Shown here: in pieces, positions 26,957-36,062 of the stretch
Layout of the letters: every line of letters begins with the position of its first letter
How positions within the stretch are numbered: position 1 is the stretch's first letter
DNA from: JBLMZI01 sp050258755
GTDB taxonomy: Bacteria; Bacillota; Syntrophomonadia; Syntrophomonadales; DTU052
Direction: 5' to 3'
NCBI GenBank assembly: GCA_050258755.1
Contig: JBLMZI010000011.1
Span: 402,756 to 466,755, forward strand
DNA length: 64,000 nt
Notes under the pieces: generated by a model
Databases searched by the model: none
Told to the model about the DNA's origin: nothing
What the model saw: only the letters and a program-made list of their open reading frames with translations
Made by a program: the position numbers and the translations under genes

Positions 26957-27020
26957 CTTAACACCTAAACGGGCACTGGGGCAGTAGACAGATGCTCACA
27001 CCATTGGAGCAGACAACAAT

Positions 27021-28124
27021 ATGAAAAAAATTATGACAATCTTTGGGACCCGGCCGGAGGCCATTAAAATGGCCCCGGTCATCCAAAAGCTGAGCCAGGT
27101 GGACGCGTTCCGCCTGGTTGTTTGTGTCACTGCCCAGCACCGCGAAATGCTCGATCAGGTCCTGGAGCTCTTTACGATTACGCCCGATCATGATTTGAAT
27201 ATCATGAAGGATAAACAGGACTTGTTCGATATCGCGCAGGCCGTGCTTGGTGGACTAAAACCGGTTATGCTGGCGGAAAGGCCGGATCTGGTTCTGGTTC
27301 ACGGCGATACCAGCACGACCTTGTTGGGCGCGTTGGCGGCGTACTATTTGCAGATCCCGGTTGGTCACGTCGAGGCCGGGCTGCGGACCCACAACCGCTA
27401 CTCACCGTTTCCCGAGGAAATGAACCGGACTCTGGTCGGGCCGATCGCATCGTTTCACTTCGCGCCGACGGAAACCGCCCGGCGGAATCTGCTGGCGGAA
27501 AACGTGTCGGATGACCGGATCTGGGTCACCGGTAATACCGTGATCGACGCGCTGGTCCAAACGGTACGGCCGGAGTACGGCTTTTCCGAAGCCTTGCGGG
27601 GCATTGACTGGGACCGCAGGATTCTGCTGGTGACGACTCACCGACGGGAAAACCTGGGGGATCGGATGCGCAGTGTGTACCTGGCCCTGCTGGATTTGCT
27701 GGATCAATTCGAGGATACCACCGTGGTTTTCCCCGTGCATATGAATCCGGCGGTGCGTTCGGTCGCCGAGGAGGTACTCGGCGCGCACCCCCGGGCGGTT
27801 TTGATTCCACCGCTTGAATATGCCGATTTTGCCAATTTGATGGCGCGTGCCAATTTGGTGCTTACCGATTCCGGCGGACTGCAGGAAGAAGCGCCGGCCT
27901 TGGGAAAACCGGTTCTGGTGCTGCGGGATACCACGGAGCGCCCGGAAGCGGTTGAAGCCGGGACGGTTCGCCTGGTCGGCACCGACCGGAATGCGATTGT
28001 CCGGGAGGCGGGGCGGCTTTTGGCGGACCAGGCCGCCTATGATGCGATGGCCCGGGCGGTGAATCCGTATGGCGACGGGCATGCGTCGGAGCGGATTCGC
28101 GATATTTTGCTCAGCAACCTGTAG
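27021..28124 (+). CDS. wecB: UDP-N-acetylglucosamine 2-epimerase (non-hydrolysing)
   Basis: Cytoplasmic enzyme converting UDP-GlcNAc to UDP-ManNAc, a precursor of wall teichoic acid linkage units and surface glycans. Signatures: KIMTIFGTRPEAIKMAPV at the N-terminus, VHGDTSTTLLGALAAYY, GHVEAGLRT, FPEEMNR and TDSGGLQEEAPALGKPVLV. Length 367 residues matches WecB/MnaA. No strong ribosome site is visible before ATG 27021. It is followed by a terminator and then the phosphohexomutase, so UDP-amino-sugar supply genes are grouped here. Confidence 0.95.
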   Translation: MKKIMTIFGTRPEAIKMAPVIQKLSQVDAFRLVVCVTAQHREMLDQVLELFTITPDHDLNIMKDKQDLFDIAQAVLGGLKPVMLAERPDLVLVHGDTSTTLLGALAAYYLQIPVGHVEAGLRTHNRYSPFPEEMNRTLVGPIASFHFAPTETARRNLLAENVSDDRIWVTGNTVIDALVQTVRPEYGFSEALRGIDWDRRILLVTTHRRENLGDRMRSVYLALLDLLDQFEDTTVVFPVHMNPAVRSVAEEVLGAHPRAVLIPPLEYADFANLMARANLVLTDSGGLQEEAPALGKPVLVLRDTTERPEAVEAGTVRLVGTDRNAIVREAGRLLADQAAYDAMARAVNPYGDGHASERIRDILLSNL

Positions 28125-28448
28125 CGGCAGTGTGAAAAAAGGAGTGGGACCGGGCCTTCATAGCCCGGTCTTTTGCAGCTAAGCGCAGAATCACCCGCGA
28201 GCCGCGCTCGAAGGAACTGATTACTAGTGACGGGTTCGCTTCGAATGAAATAAAGGTGGGCAAGGAAGAATAATGACGGACCAAAATCCGTCCAAACCGC
28301 CTTTCGAAGTGCTCTTGAGGTTCTTTCTGACACGATCAGGATGTCGTTTCAGGTATAATGGGTTTAATATGGTTTGGAATCCCAAACAGACAGTGGCAAG
28401 ATATTCAGCATATTGCCAGGTACAGGCTTGCAAGTGGAGGGGAAAGGC
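28125..28448 (+). other. Intergenic region between wecB and glmM-like gene
   Basis: It holds the wecB terminator near its left end. A TATAAT at 28354-28359 with a loosely placed CTGACA 21 bases ahead could be the promoter of the next gene, but the spacing is poor. GTGGAGGGG before 28449 is the ribosome site. I see no gene in between. Confidence 0.4.
28148..28174 (+). terminator. Rho-independent terminator after wecB
   Basis: GACCGGGC and GCCCGGTC form an 8-base GC-rich stem with a CTTCATA loop, followed by TTTT. It lies 23 bases after the wecB stop. Confidence 0.8.
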
Positions 28449-29864
28449 ATGATCAAATTTGGCACCGATGGCTGGCGCGATATTATGGCGGATCAGTTCA
28501 CCTTTGCCAATGTGAAAAACGTGACCCAGGGGATTGCGGCCCACATGAACGCGCGCAATCTTGGGAAACGCGGCGTGGTCGTCGGGTATGACAACCGCTT
28601 TTTGTCCGAGGAATTCGCGGCGGCAGTGGCCTCGGTTTTTACCGGGAACGGGATCAAGGTTTTTCTGCCGGCACGGCCTTTGCCAACGCCGGTGACCGCT
28701 TTTGCCGTGCGTGCCTTGAATGCTGGCGGAGCAGTCATGATTACGGCCAGTCACAATCCGCCCACCTATAACGGACTGAAATTCATCCCCGAATATGCCG
28801 GCCCGGCGCTTCCGGATGTCACCGATGATATTGAAAAGGAAGTCGCCCGGGTTTTTGAGGGTTCAAGAGTCTATGAACTGCCGGCGGCCGAAGCGAAAAA
28901 GCTGGGTCTCATCGAAACGGTCTCGGTCGACGATGCTTATATCAAACATCTAAAAAGCCTGGTGAATCTGGATAAACTGGCGGACCGGCGGCTCAAAGTT
29001 GCGGTGGACCCGATGTTCGGCGCTGGCCTGGGTTATCTGGAAAGAATCCTGGGCGAGGCCGGGTGCACCGTGACCGCAATCCAGAATTACCGGGATCCGC
29101 TGTTTGGCGGAAGCATGCCGGAACCGACGGATGCCATGCTCGGCGGGCTGAAAAAGACGGTGGCCGAAACGCAGGCCGAACTCGGGCTGGCCCTGGATGG
29201 TGATGCCGATCGTTTTGGTGTGGTGGACGAAGCCGGCCGGTACATGTCCCCGAATAAGGTGCTGTCGCTGCTGCTGTGGAATCTTCTGGCATCCAGGACT
29301 TACCGGGGGCCAGTGGTGCGCACCCTGGCAACCACGCATCTGTTGGACCGGATCGCGGCCGATGCGGGTCTTCCGGTGATTGAAACCCCGGTCGGGTTTA
29401 AATACATAGGGCAAGCGATGCGCGAAAAGGGATGCCTGATCGGGGGCGAGGAAAGCGGCGGCATGACGGTCCAGGGGCACATTCCGGAAAAAGATGGCAT
29501 TTTGGCCGGACTGCTGGTCGCGGAAGCCGCGGCCCGGACCGGGCAGGGAGTGGCCGAACTGTACCGCGGCGTTGAAGAACAATTTGGCCGGGCGATTTCG
29601 GAACGGCTCGATATCCATTACGAGAATGCGGAGCGGGATGCGATTCTAACCCGGATCAAGGATTACCGCCCAACCCAGGTCGCCGGAATCGCGGTCGACA
29701 GTATTTCCACCCTGGAGGGGAAAAAGGTACTGCTCAAAGACGGCAGCTGGCTTCTGATCCGCGCCTCCGGCACCGAGCCGCTGATCCGGCTTTATGCCGA
29801 AACCGGCGACGAGGCGGTCAAGCTGGCGATCCAAAACGATATCCGGCAGGCTCTTGGGATTTAG
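28449..29864 (+). CDS. Phosphohexomutase (phosphoglucosamine/phosphomannomutase family)
   Basis: Alpha-D-phosphohexomutase of 471 residues interconverting hexose-6-phosphate and hexose-1-phosphate. The phosphoserine is S101 in ITASHNPPTYNG, the Mg loop is DGDADRFG, the sugar-binding loop GEESGG and the phosphate-binding end RASGTEPLIRLYAE are all present. It is close to GlmM but slightly longer than the usual 445-450 residues, so phosphoglucomutase/phosphomannomutase activity is equally possible. ATG 28449 follows GTGGAGGGG and opens with the family's IKFGTDGWR. With wecB it suits UDP-sugar precursor supply. Confidence 0.92.
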   Translation: MIKFGTDGWRDIMADQFTFANVKNVTQGIAAHMNARNLGKRGVVVGYDNRFLSEEFAAAVASVFTGNGIKVFLPARPLPTPVTAFAVRALNAGGAVMITASHNPPTYNGLKFIPEYAGPALPDVTDDIEKEVARVFEGSRVYELPAAEAKKLGLIETVSVDDAYIKHLKSLVNLDKLADRRLKVAVDPMFGAGLGYLERILGEAGCTVTAIQNYRDPLFGGSMPEPTDAMLGGLKKTVAETQAELGLALDGDADRFGVVDEAGRYMSPNKVLSLLLWNLLASRTYRGPVVRTLATTHLLDRIAADAGLPVIETPVGFKYIGQAMREKGCLIGGEESGGMTVQGHIPEKDGILAGLLVAEAAARTGQGVAELYRGVEEQFGRAISERLDIHYENAERDAILTRIKDYRPTQVAGIAVDSISTLEGKKVLLKDGSWLLIRASGTEPLIRLYAETGDEAVKLAIQNDIRQALGI

Positions 29865-30185
29865 GCACTGCCGCATGATTATTAGTACCGTGGCTTCTGG
29901 GAGGTCGGTAAGAGCTGGCTGGCGGGGGCCGTGGGGAGAGCGGTTCACAGGCTGAGCCATGACCTGCCGCCTATACTTCCGCGTCTTGCTTCGGGCAGCG
30001 GCTCAGCCTGTAAACCACGCTCCTCACTTTAGATCGCGATCGCAGTATGTTTACAGCTTGCTTTAAAGAATGGCCGGTCCCGGCAAGGATGAAGCCTCAT
30101 AGCTGCATGGTTTTCCATTCGCTCTGCCGTTCACGGCTGTGCAGCCAGTTTCCGTGAGTTTTACAGTGAAGCATTACCTAGATCC
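29865..30185. other. Gene-poor stretch upstream of an AT-rich orphan
   Basis: No supported gene. It contains one long inverted repeat (29942-30016) and otherwise unstructured sequence. It may carry the terminators of the flanking convergent genes, but no typical stem plus T run is clear. Confidence 0.4.
29942..30016. repeat. 17-base inverted repeat with inner stem
   Basis: GGTTCACAGGCTGAGCC (29942-29958) and GGCTCAGCCTGTAAACC (30000-30016) are reverse complements at 16 of 17 positions. The 41-base centre has a further CTGCC/GGCAG pairing. It could be a mobile palindromic unit or a terminator-like structure. Confidence 0.6.
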
Positions 30186-30623
30186 TTACTTGTGAGCGAT
30201 CAGGTTCAAGTTCGTCATGCACAAGCGCAATTCTTTCGCAACCTTGAAAAGGCTTTTCTCGGTTTCGTTTCTCGGGAGGATTGAAGCAAAAGCACTTTCG
30301 TTTTCTTCGAAATCCGCAGGGTTTAGAAGGGGTAGTATCTTCCGATTGAGTTCTCCTAGCTTCTGAGTCAATTCTTTATCATCATATTTCGAAACTACTC
30401 CATCCTTAATCGTGAACACGATAACCTGTAAGTAATTCTCTCTATTCTCATAGGAAATGGAGATCACCGAATCGTTGTTCTGGCATTCAACATCATAGAA
30501 CAAATTCTTTCTGTTCGTTTTTTTCAGTACTTTGTAGTCAAATTCTGTGACCAGAAATTCAAAGTACCTGTGTACTAAGCTGATGAATTCGTCTCCTGAA
30601 AGCACTTTCTCACCACACTTCAT
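30186..30623 (-). CDS. AT-rich orphan gene, unknown function
   Basis: Predicted cytoplasmic protein of 145 residues, rich in Lys, Asn, Glu and Phe. No membrane segment or signal peptide. I do not recognise a family; the pattern (alternating strands such as DSVISISYENRENYLQVIVF, then acidic helices) resembles small immunity-type or stress proteins but that is weak. Base composition is clearly more AT-rich than the surrounding genes, with rare codons such as AGA, ATA and TTA, suggesting recent transfer. It is isolated between two low-information stretches. No convincing Shine-Dalgarno is seen before its ATG. Confidence 0.55.
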   Translation of the reverse strand: MKCGEKVLSGDEFISLVHRYFEFLVTEFDYKVLKKTNRKNLFYDVECQNNDSVISISYENRENYLQVIVFTIKDGVVSKYDDKELTQKLGELNRKILPLLNPADFEENESAFASILPRNETEKSLFKVAKELRLCMTNLNLIAHK

Positions 30624-30950
30624 TGTTTACCGATAATTACCGGACCATTGGGCGCGCTTGTCGAGCAAGACGACCTGCCCCCTTATTAGCCCGGATCATA
30701 ATCCGCAGCAAACTGGCTTGAAGCGGCTTAACCCTGCGAGTGCCGGCACGCCCCGAAAAAATTCAGCTATGATTACTCTGTGGTACCCGGAGGCAGCAGA
30801 GGCGAAGCCCCTGACTCCCGACAGCACCGTTAAGCGGACACAATACCGCCAGGCAAGCTCGCCGAAGCCGCCAGCGCTCGATTTACCAGACCAGCCGAGG
30901 CGGGAGCGGGTTATCCGCGTCAAGCCCCCTACCGCAGGCCAGCGCTAACC
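30624..30950. other. Gene-free stretch between orphan gene and DUF192 gene
   Basis: A 96-codon plus-strand frame (30658-30948) exists but has no ribosome site, poor codon pattern and a proline/arginine-rich translation, so I treat the region as non-coding. It may be decayed gene material. No repeat or RNA structure stood out. Confidence 0.4.
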
Positions 30951-31280
30951 CTACGGCTCAAATCTCAGCCGATCCCCAACGCCAAGCCCCAATTCGCGGG
31001 CCCGCCCGTCAGCCAGTTCCAGAACCCGGACCGCGCCCGAAACGTAAAATGGCCCGCGCCAGGGCCGAATCGAATGGATCACGCGGACGATCCGGTTATC
31101 ATGATCGAGAAAGACCGCGTCAAAGGCAACCAGCATGAACCAGGCGTGGATGGCATTGCACGGGTCGAACAGCAGGGCTTCGCCTGGCGCCGGCCGGTGG
31201 AGCATCCAGCCTTTCAGCCGGGTCAGAAATGTATTGGCCATACAAACCCCGTGAACGGCTTTTTCTGGGGTTTGGGGCAT
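30951..31280 (-). CDS. DUF192 family protein
   Basis: Small protein of 109 residues of the DUF192 (PF02643) family. The hallmark ANTFLTRLKGWM opens the domain, followed by the family's hydrophobic core with NAIHAWFMLVAFDAVFLD and ending in GVGDRLRFEP. Function of the family is unknown; many members are exported, but this copy has no signal peptide. ATG 31280 has AAGGAG eight bases upstream; the longer GTG start (31289) would overlap that site. It is the last gene of a minus-strand unit. Confidence 0.85.
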   Translation of the reverse strand: MPQTPEKAVHGVCMANTFLTRLKGWMLHRPAPGEALLFDPCNAIHAWFMLVAFDAVFLDHDNRIVRVIHSIRPWRGPFYVSGAVRVLELADGRARELGLGVGDRLRFEP

Positions 31281-31327
31281 TTCGTTCACTCCTTTTCGCC
31301 TGAAGGTTCAAAATGGACCGCTGCTAT

Positions 31328-32512
31328 TTACATAACGAACGATTTCACGGCCAGGATTTGCCCAACCATGATGGAGAGAATAACAAAGACAGCGAGAATG
31401 GCCGAAAAAGCATAGCGGTTGGTCGCGGTTCGAGCGATCCAGAGGTACCCGGCCGGCCATACCATGGCATAGCGGATCAGGCCGTGAAGCGCCACCGGAA
31501 TACTCGACCGGGTCACCGGGAAGGAAAGAATCAGCAGTGCGTAAAGGAGAGCGAGCCAACGGGTTTCCCGGTCCAGCAAACTGATTCCGATCCATACCAG
31601 ACCCAGCAGGTTGAGCAGAATCACCCCGGCATCCGCCGGATGATTTCCGAATAACCGGCTGACGTCGGTCACTGTGCCCCACCAGAAGGGCATCAAATTC
31701 CGATAAGCGGTTTGGTGGGCTGCCATTTCAAACGGGCTGCCAAAAGCAAGCCAAAGAAAAACAGGATAGGCCAAGCCGAGCACGCCGGCCAAGCCCAAGG
31801 ATGCAAGCCAGGGTTTTATGGCGGGCCAGCGCTGGTTTTCCGCCTGGCCGAGCCGCCAGAAAAAGAGCAGACCAAGAAACAGGGGAAGAACAACCCCAGG
31901 AGCCCGGGAGCAGGCGGCGAGCCCCGCCAGGATACCCGCGCTGATAATCCGGTTTTCCTTGAGCGCAACCAGGAACCAGGCAATCAGTGCGAAAAAGAGC
32001 GATTCGCCGTACACCGCGGAAAAGAGAAAACTGATCGGTGCAAAACAGGCCAGGGCTACCGGCAGTTTCCCGCCGATTCGATACAAAGCTAAAAGACCGA
32101 TGAAAAACAACAGATTCGACACGAAAATGCCGCTCCAGGGCGAAGCCCCGAAAGCCCTTATCAGGCCGGGGTACAGCGGGTACCACAGGACCTCATGGCT
32201 GTCCCGGTACCCTTCCTGCGCGATCTTGAGGTAGTGGGTCGAATCATACAAAGTTAACATGTTCCAGGGTTCGGAGACCAGAACACCCTGATGATTCGGC
32301 AGGTACCACGCGGGTGCAGGGGGCGGGTCGCTTGACGAAAACAGCAAATAGGCCGGGGTCAAAATGACGATCCGGGAAAGCGCAAACAGCAAAAAACAGG
32401 TGATCAAGGCCATGCGATGGGCCTGCAGCCAATCGCTTACCCGACCCGGCAAGGTTTGAGCCGCCGGACGCTGAGCCGGGGAACCGGATTCACATGACGG
32501 TTCCTTGATCAA
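31328..32512 (-). CDS. PIG-V-like GT-C mannosyltransferase family membrane protein
   Basis: Multi-membrane protein of 394 residues. The motif YDSTHYLKIAQEGY in the first external loop matches the WDSxHYLxIAxxGY motif of PIG-V/GPI mannosyltransferase 2-like proteins (PF04188), where the acidic residue is catalytic; YPLYPGLIRAFG follows as in the family. Roughly ten helices. Such enzymes use polyprenyl-phosphate-linked sugars as donors. Start is TTG 32512, five bases past the stop of the upstream gene, so translation is coupled; an internal Met at residue 34 is possible. The DPM-like GT2 at 34828 could make its donor. Confidence 0.75.
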   Translation of the reverse strand: MIKEPSCESGSPAQRPAAQTLPGRVSDWLQAHRMALITCFLLFALSRIVILTPAYLLFSSSDPPPAPAWYLPNHQGVLVSEPWNMLTLYDSTHYLKIAQEGYRDSHEVLWYPLYPGLIRAFGASPWSGIFVSNLLFFIGLLALYRIGGKLPVALACFAPISFLFSAVYGESLFFALIAWFLVALKENRIISAGILAGLAACSRAPGVVLPLFLGLLFFWRLGQAENQRWPAIKPWLASLGLAGVLGLAYPVFLWLAFGSPFEMAAHQTAYRNLMPFWWGTVTDVSRLFGNHPADAGVILLNLLGLVWIGISLLDRETRWLALLYALLILSFPVTRSSIPVALHGLIRYAMVWPAGYLWIARTATNRYAFSAILAVFVILSIMVGQILAVKSFVM

Positions 32513-32516
32513 TTCG

Positions 32517-33923
32517 TTACCGATTCCTTTCCACGGCTTGATAGATGACAGCCGTATGATCCCGGTAAATCGCTTTCCAATCCGGCGATTCTTTCAGCAT
32601 GGAATCATTCAGTTTTGATAAGCTCCCCGATGGCTTTGCCGGTATGAGAATGGTCTTTGCGCCAGTATCCAGGACGTTCCGGCCGGGAGAACCGGGTGCC
32701 GCCGCGAAATTCATGTAATCCGGGAGCAGACCGCCGCTGCGGTACAAGTCGCCGCGCCCGTCAATGAACACCGGAATGCCGCGCCAGATCAGATAGCCGC
32801 CCCAGCCGTAAAAATTGTATACCCTGGTCAGGTGATTGCGCTCAATGTAATCCACGGCAGCAGCCGGGTACTGATTGGCCCGGGCCAACTGGTCCATGGT
32901 CAAAGGAATCCCGTTTTTACCGGCCTGAGCCAGAAACATGGCTGCGACCACACCCCAGCCGATCCAAGCCAGGGGTTTCAGCCGGATGCGGCTGATGCGC
33001 AGATCGAGTGAGCCCAGCAGAACCGCGGTAGAAAGGACTGCAAACGGGGTATAGATACGCGATCCAAGGGCCAGCAGCCAGAAAAGCGCCGCGCGCCAGA
33101 AAGCGAGCCGATTCAGCCGGTTCTGCGCGGCTGCCGCCAGCAGAACCGCACAGCCGCTGATGAAAACCAGCAGGAGCCAGGGGTTATCCATGGGATAGGG
33201 CATCCATTCCTGGATCTGGTGCCGGTAAATCCCGGTTAACAAACCTTCCCGCACCGCGTACACCCACAGCCCGATTCCGCGCGGGTTCAGCAGGCTGCCC
33301 AAAAAAGCAGCCAGGGCCAACGCAAGCTTGCGCCGGTCGATTTCCCGCCGCGCAATCACGGCGAAGGCGCACTCGGCCAGCAGTAAAAGCGGGAACAAAA
33401 CGACATTGGAATGAACATTGGCCCAGACCGCGGCCGCGGCCCCGGTCAGAATCCAGGCATTGCGCCGTTGGTATCCGGCCAGGGAAAGCCACAGATAGAA
33501 ACCGAAGAAAGCGTATACTCCCGCCTGGGGCCAGGGTTTTAACCAGACCAAAAGGTACAGCACAGAGAGGCCGCCGGCGAGATAGGCCAGGGTCGTTTCG
33601 CCGTACCGGCGGTCGAGCCCGGCAGCAACCAGGCAACCGGCTGCTCCGCCCGCCAGCGCGGTCATCAGCCACAGCCCGGGGAGTTTCCAGGTCTGGTAGA
33701 CTAACCAGCTCAGGGCTTCCCAAGCCCACTGATGGGCCATCCAGGGCTGACCCAGCTGGCTCCAGGAATAGACGTCGACAGCGGGTATCTGGTGGTGGGC
33801 CACGATCCACTGGCCGACCTTAAGATGCCAGAAAACATCCGGATCAGCGGCCCAAATCGATACCACCGCCACAAACAGGGCACAGGCAAAAACAAATATT
33901 TTTCCGGCACACCGATCGGACAC
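32517..33923 (-). CDS. Integral membrane protein, GT-C glycosyltransferase-like
   Basis: Membrane protein of 468 residues with about ten helices and a soluble C-terminal part (residues about 340-468). The first loop holds DPDVFWHLKVGQWIVAH, whose acidic residues sit where GT-C enzymes have their catalytic Asp; a second loop has QIQEWMPYPM. The C-terminus has a globular segment with YNFYGWGGYLIWRGIPVFID, seen in a conserved but uncharacterised bacterial membrane family. Start is GTG 33923 with AAAGGG eight bases ahead. Together with the PIG-V-like neighbour it suggests transfer of polyprenyl-linked sugars outside the membrane. Confidence 0.7.
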   Translation of the reverse strand: MSDRCAGKIFVFACALFVAVVSIWAADPDVFWHLKVGQWIVAHHQIPAVDVYSWSQLGQPWMAHQWAWEALSWLVYQTWKLPGLWLMTALAGGAAGCLVAAGLDRRYGETTLAYLAGGLSVLYLLVWLKPWPQAGVYAFFGFYLWLSLAGYQRRNAWILTGAAAAVWANVHSNVVLFPLLLLAECAFAVIARREIDRRKLALALAAFLGSLLNPRGIGLWVYAVREGLLTGIYRHQIQEWMPYPMDNPWLLLVFISGCAVLLAAAAQNRLNRLAFWRAALFWLLALGSRIYTPFAVLSTAVLLGSLDLRISRIRLKPLAWIGWGVVAAMFLAQAGKNGIPLTMDQLARANQYPAAAVDYIERNHLTRVYNFYGWGGYLIWRGIPVFIDGRGDLYRSGGLLPDYMNFAAAPGSPGRNVLDTGAKTILIPAKPSGSLSKLNDSMLKESPDWKAIYRDHTAVIYQAVERNR

Positions 33924-33974
33924 GGAACCAACCCTTTCCGCACAATCATTTCAAGCGCCGCCGCACAGCCGCCG

Positions 33975-34736
33975 TCAAGGTCCAGTGGAACCCGGCCCGG
34001 CTGGCTTTTCGGCCATCATCAAAATAGAAACCCCGAACGGCAGAGAAAATCGCTTCAATAACAAACGTTCGGACGACATAATCCGGGTCAGCCATCGGTT
34101 GATCCGGGGGGAAGGCAGAGCGGCATCGTCCGACTGCGCGCCGGTGAGCCGGTTGATCCCCCGAAGCAGGGCAATCCATGGAAACAGCCAGAAATTGAAG
34201 TAGGTACTGTACACTGGAACCAGCCCGGCCGACCGGAGTTTGCCGGTAAGGTCGTCCTTACGGTACCGGCGTCGGTGTTGGTGGCTGACATCGTGTCTGC
34301 TCCATAAACAGGGGAAAGCCGGAACCGTCACCAGAATCCGGCCGCCCGGTTTGAGCTTGGCGGAAAGGATGGACAAAGCCTGGCGGTCGTCCTCCAAATG
34401 CTCCAGAACATCTAGCAGGGCCACCAAATCAAATGAGGAATCCGCCACGGACGCCGCGGCCGTTTCCAGGGGAAGCGCGAGAATCTGGAACCCGGTCTTT
34501 TCCCGCGCATACCGGGCGGCCTCCGGATTGGGCTCCAGACCGATCACCTGATCGGCAAAACGGGCTAACAGGCGTAGATTACCGCCGGTTCCACAGCCAG
34601 CCTCTAGAATGCGTGCGGGTTGATTCAGACGGCCGAGCAGCCGCTGCAGTACCGACGCGATGATGGCCCGGCGGCTGACAAACCACCAGTGATCCGCCTC
34701 TACCTGATTCATTTGCTCATAAAGCCAGTCTTCCAT
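33975..34736 (-). CDS. Class I SAM-dependent methyltransferase
   Basis: Methyltransferase of about 253 residues. Motif I is ILEAGCGTGGNLRLL, then IGLEPNPEAARYAREK, and LLDVLEHLEDDRQAL is motif II; SILSAKLKPGGRILVTVP follows. The WWF in EADHWWFVSRRAII is typical of methyltransferases fused to or next to glycosyltransferase loci. The frame is open to an ATG at 34805, but neither start has a good ribosome site; ATG 34736 begins the conserved N-terminus EDWLYEQMNQVEADHWWF. It lies between the DPM-like transferase and the GT-C genes and may modify the lipid-linked sugar or a glycan. Confidence 0.85.
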   Translation of the reverse strand: MEDWLYEQMNQVEADHWWFVSRRAIIASVLQRLLGRLNQPARILEAGCGTGGNLRLLARFADQVIGLEPNPEAARYAREKTGFQILALPLETAAASVADSSFDLVALLDVLEHLEDDRQALSILSAKLKPGGRILVTVPAFPCLWSRHDVSHQHRRRYRKDDLTGKLRSAGLVPVYSTYFNFWLFPWIALLRGINRLTGAQSDDAALPSPRINRWLTRIMSSERLLLKRFSLPFGVSILMMAEKPAGPGSTGP

Positions 34737-34827
34737 CGTGGTAGAACCGTTTACCGCCTTTCTGTAAAACCGGATGCCTGCATCGGCAGGCCGAACTGAG
34801 CGCATCCGATTGAAGCGTCACAGACAA

Positions 34828-35793
34828 TCAGGGACGGCTTATATCCGGCGAGTCTTCGCCCCCGGGCAAGCCGTACAGATCCTGAACGAAATAAAGCGGT
34901 CGGCCTTTGGATTCATGATAGGTTCGGCCCAGGTATTCGCCGATGATTCCCAGGCTGATCAACTGAACCCCGCCGAGAAAAAGGATTGCGACCATGAGCG
35001 AGGAGTAGCCGGGCAGTGGGTTACCGTGGATGAGTTTCAGCAGAACCAGAAACGCTGCCCAGCCGAAGGAAAACATCGCAACCACAAAGCCCAGCAGGGA
35101 AGCGATTCGGAGCGGGAAGAAGCTGAAAGAGGTGATGCCTTCCACCGCTAGATTCCAGAGTTTACGGTAATTAAACCGGGTGGTCCCTTTTTGGCGGGGC
35201 TCTCTTCGATACAGGACACTGGTTTGTTTATAGCCGACCCAGGCAAAAAGCCCTTTCATGAAGCGCTGCTGCTCGCGCAGCTGAATCAGGGCATTGACCG
35301 CACGGCGCGACATCAGGCGAAAATCGCCGGTATCCGCCGGTATGGGGACCGGGCTGGAACGCTTCATTAACCGGTAAAACAGATAGGCGGTCAGCCGTTT
35401 AACCCAGCTTTCGCCTTCCCGGATTTCCCGGGTCGCGTAAACCACGTCAAATCCGGCTTTCCACTCCTGAATCAGGCGCGGAATGACCTCGGGCGGATCC
35501 TGTAAATCGGCATCGATTGGAATGACGGCATCCCCGGCTGCGCGGTCCATGCCCGCGGTCAGAGCGATTTCCTTGCCGAAATTTCTTGAAAGGTTGATGA
35601 CCTTCAAGCGGGAATCCCGGTGGTGAATTTCGATCAATTTCGGCAAGGTGTCGTCGGTCGACCCGTCGGTAATGCAAATAATTTCATAATCATATCCGGT
35701 AGACTGCATGACGCTGGAGACGCGCTCGTAAAAGGCGTCAAGGTTGGCGCTTTCGTTGTACATGGGCGCAACGATCGAGATTAACTGTGCCAA
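34828..35793 (-). CDS. Polyprenyl-phosphate glycosyltransferase (DPM1/GtrB-type GT2)
   Basis: Membrane GT2 of 321 residues that makes a polyprenyl-phosphate-linked sugar. The catalytic domain has ISIVAPMYNESANLDAF, CITDGSTDDTLPKL and DADLQDPPE (the metal-binding DAD/DLQ motif), and NFGKEIALTAG. Two C-terminal helices (SFFPLRIASLLGFVVAMFSFG and SLMVAILFLGGVQLISLGII) end in GEYLGRTYHESKGRPLYFV, the usual tail of this family. Start is TTG 35793 with AAGGAG nine bases before; the longer frame to 35877 is not needed. It is the first gene of the minus-strand operon that ends with GT-C enzymes, which would be the users of its product. Confidence 0.92.
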   Translation of the reverse strand: MAQLISIVAPMYNESANLDAFYERVSSVMQSTGYDYEIICITDGSTDDTLPKLIEIHHRDSRLKVINLSRNFGKEIALTAGMDRAAGDAVIPIDADLQDPPEVIPRLIQEWKAGFDVVYATREIREGESWVKRLTAYLFYRLMKRSSPVPIPADTGDFRLMSRRAVNALIQLREQQRFMKGLFAWVGYKQTSVLYRREPRQKGTTRFNYRKLWNLAVEGITSFSFFPLRIASLLGFVVAMFSFGWAAFLVLLKLIHGNPLPGYSSLMVAILFLGGVQLISLGIIGEYLGRTYHESKGRPLYFVQDLYGLPGGEDSPDISRP

Positions 35794-36062
35794 ATGACGT
35801 TGCTCCTTCCTTTTGTCGAAGCAGTGGGAATATCGCGTCAATTGAAGATTCGTGCCACAAGGGTCGAATTCCTGCATCCAGACAGCTCAGACCGGTGAAA
35901 GAATACGGTATTTCCTGTCTGTGGCGGCACTGGCTTTCCGGAATGCCTGGGAATAATTTGCTCATTTTGGTCGATACCGGCGCACGGGTTTTCGTGTATA
36001 TTATTGTTAAACGGAACTTTGGGAAAAGTCAAAAATTATAGAACATGATGAGGTGATCGTTG

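Noticed and set aside
30658..30948. 96-codon plus-strand ORF
   Set aside because: No ribosome site, Pro/Arg-rich low-quality translation and no relation to neighbours; looks like chance or decayed sequence.
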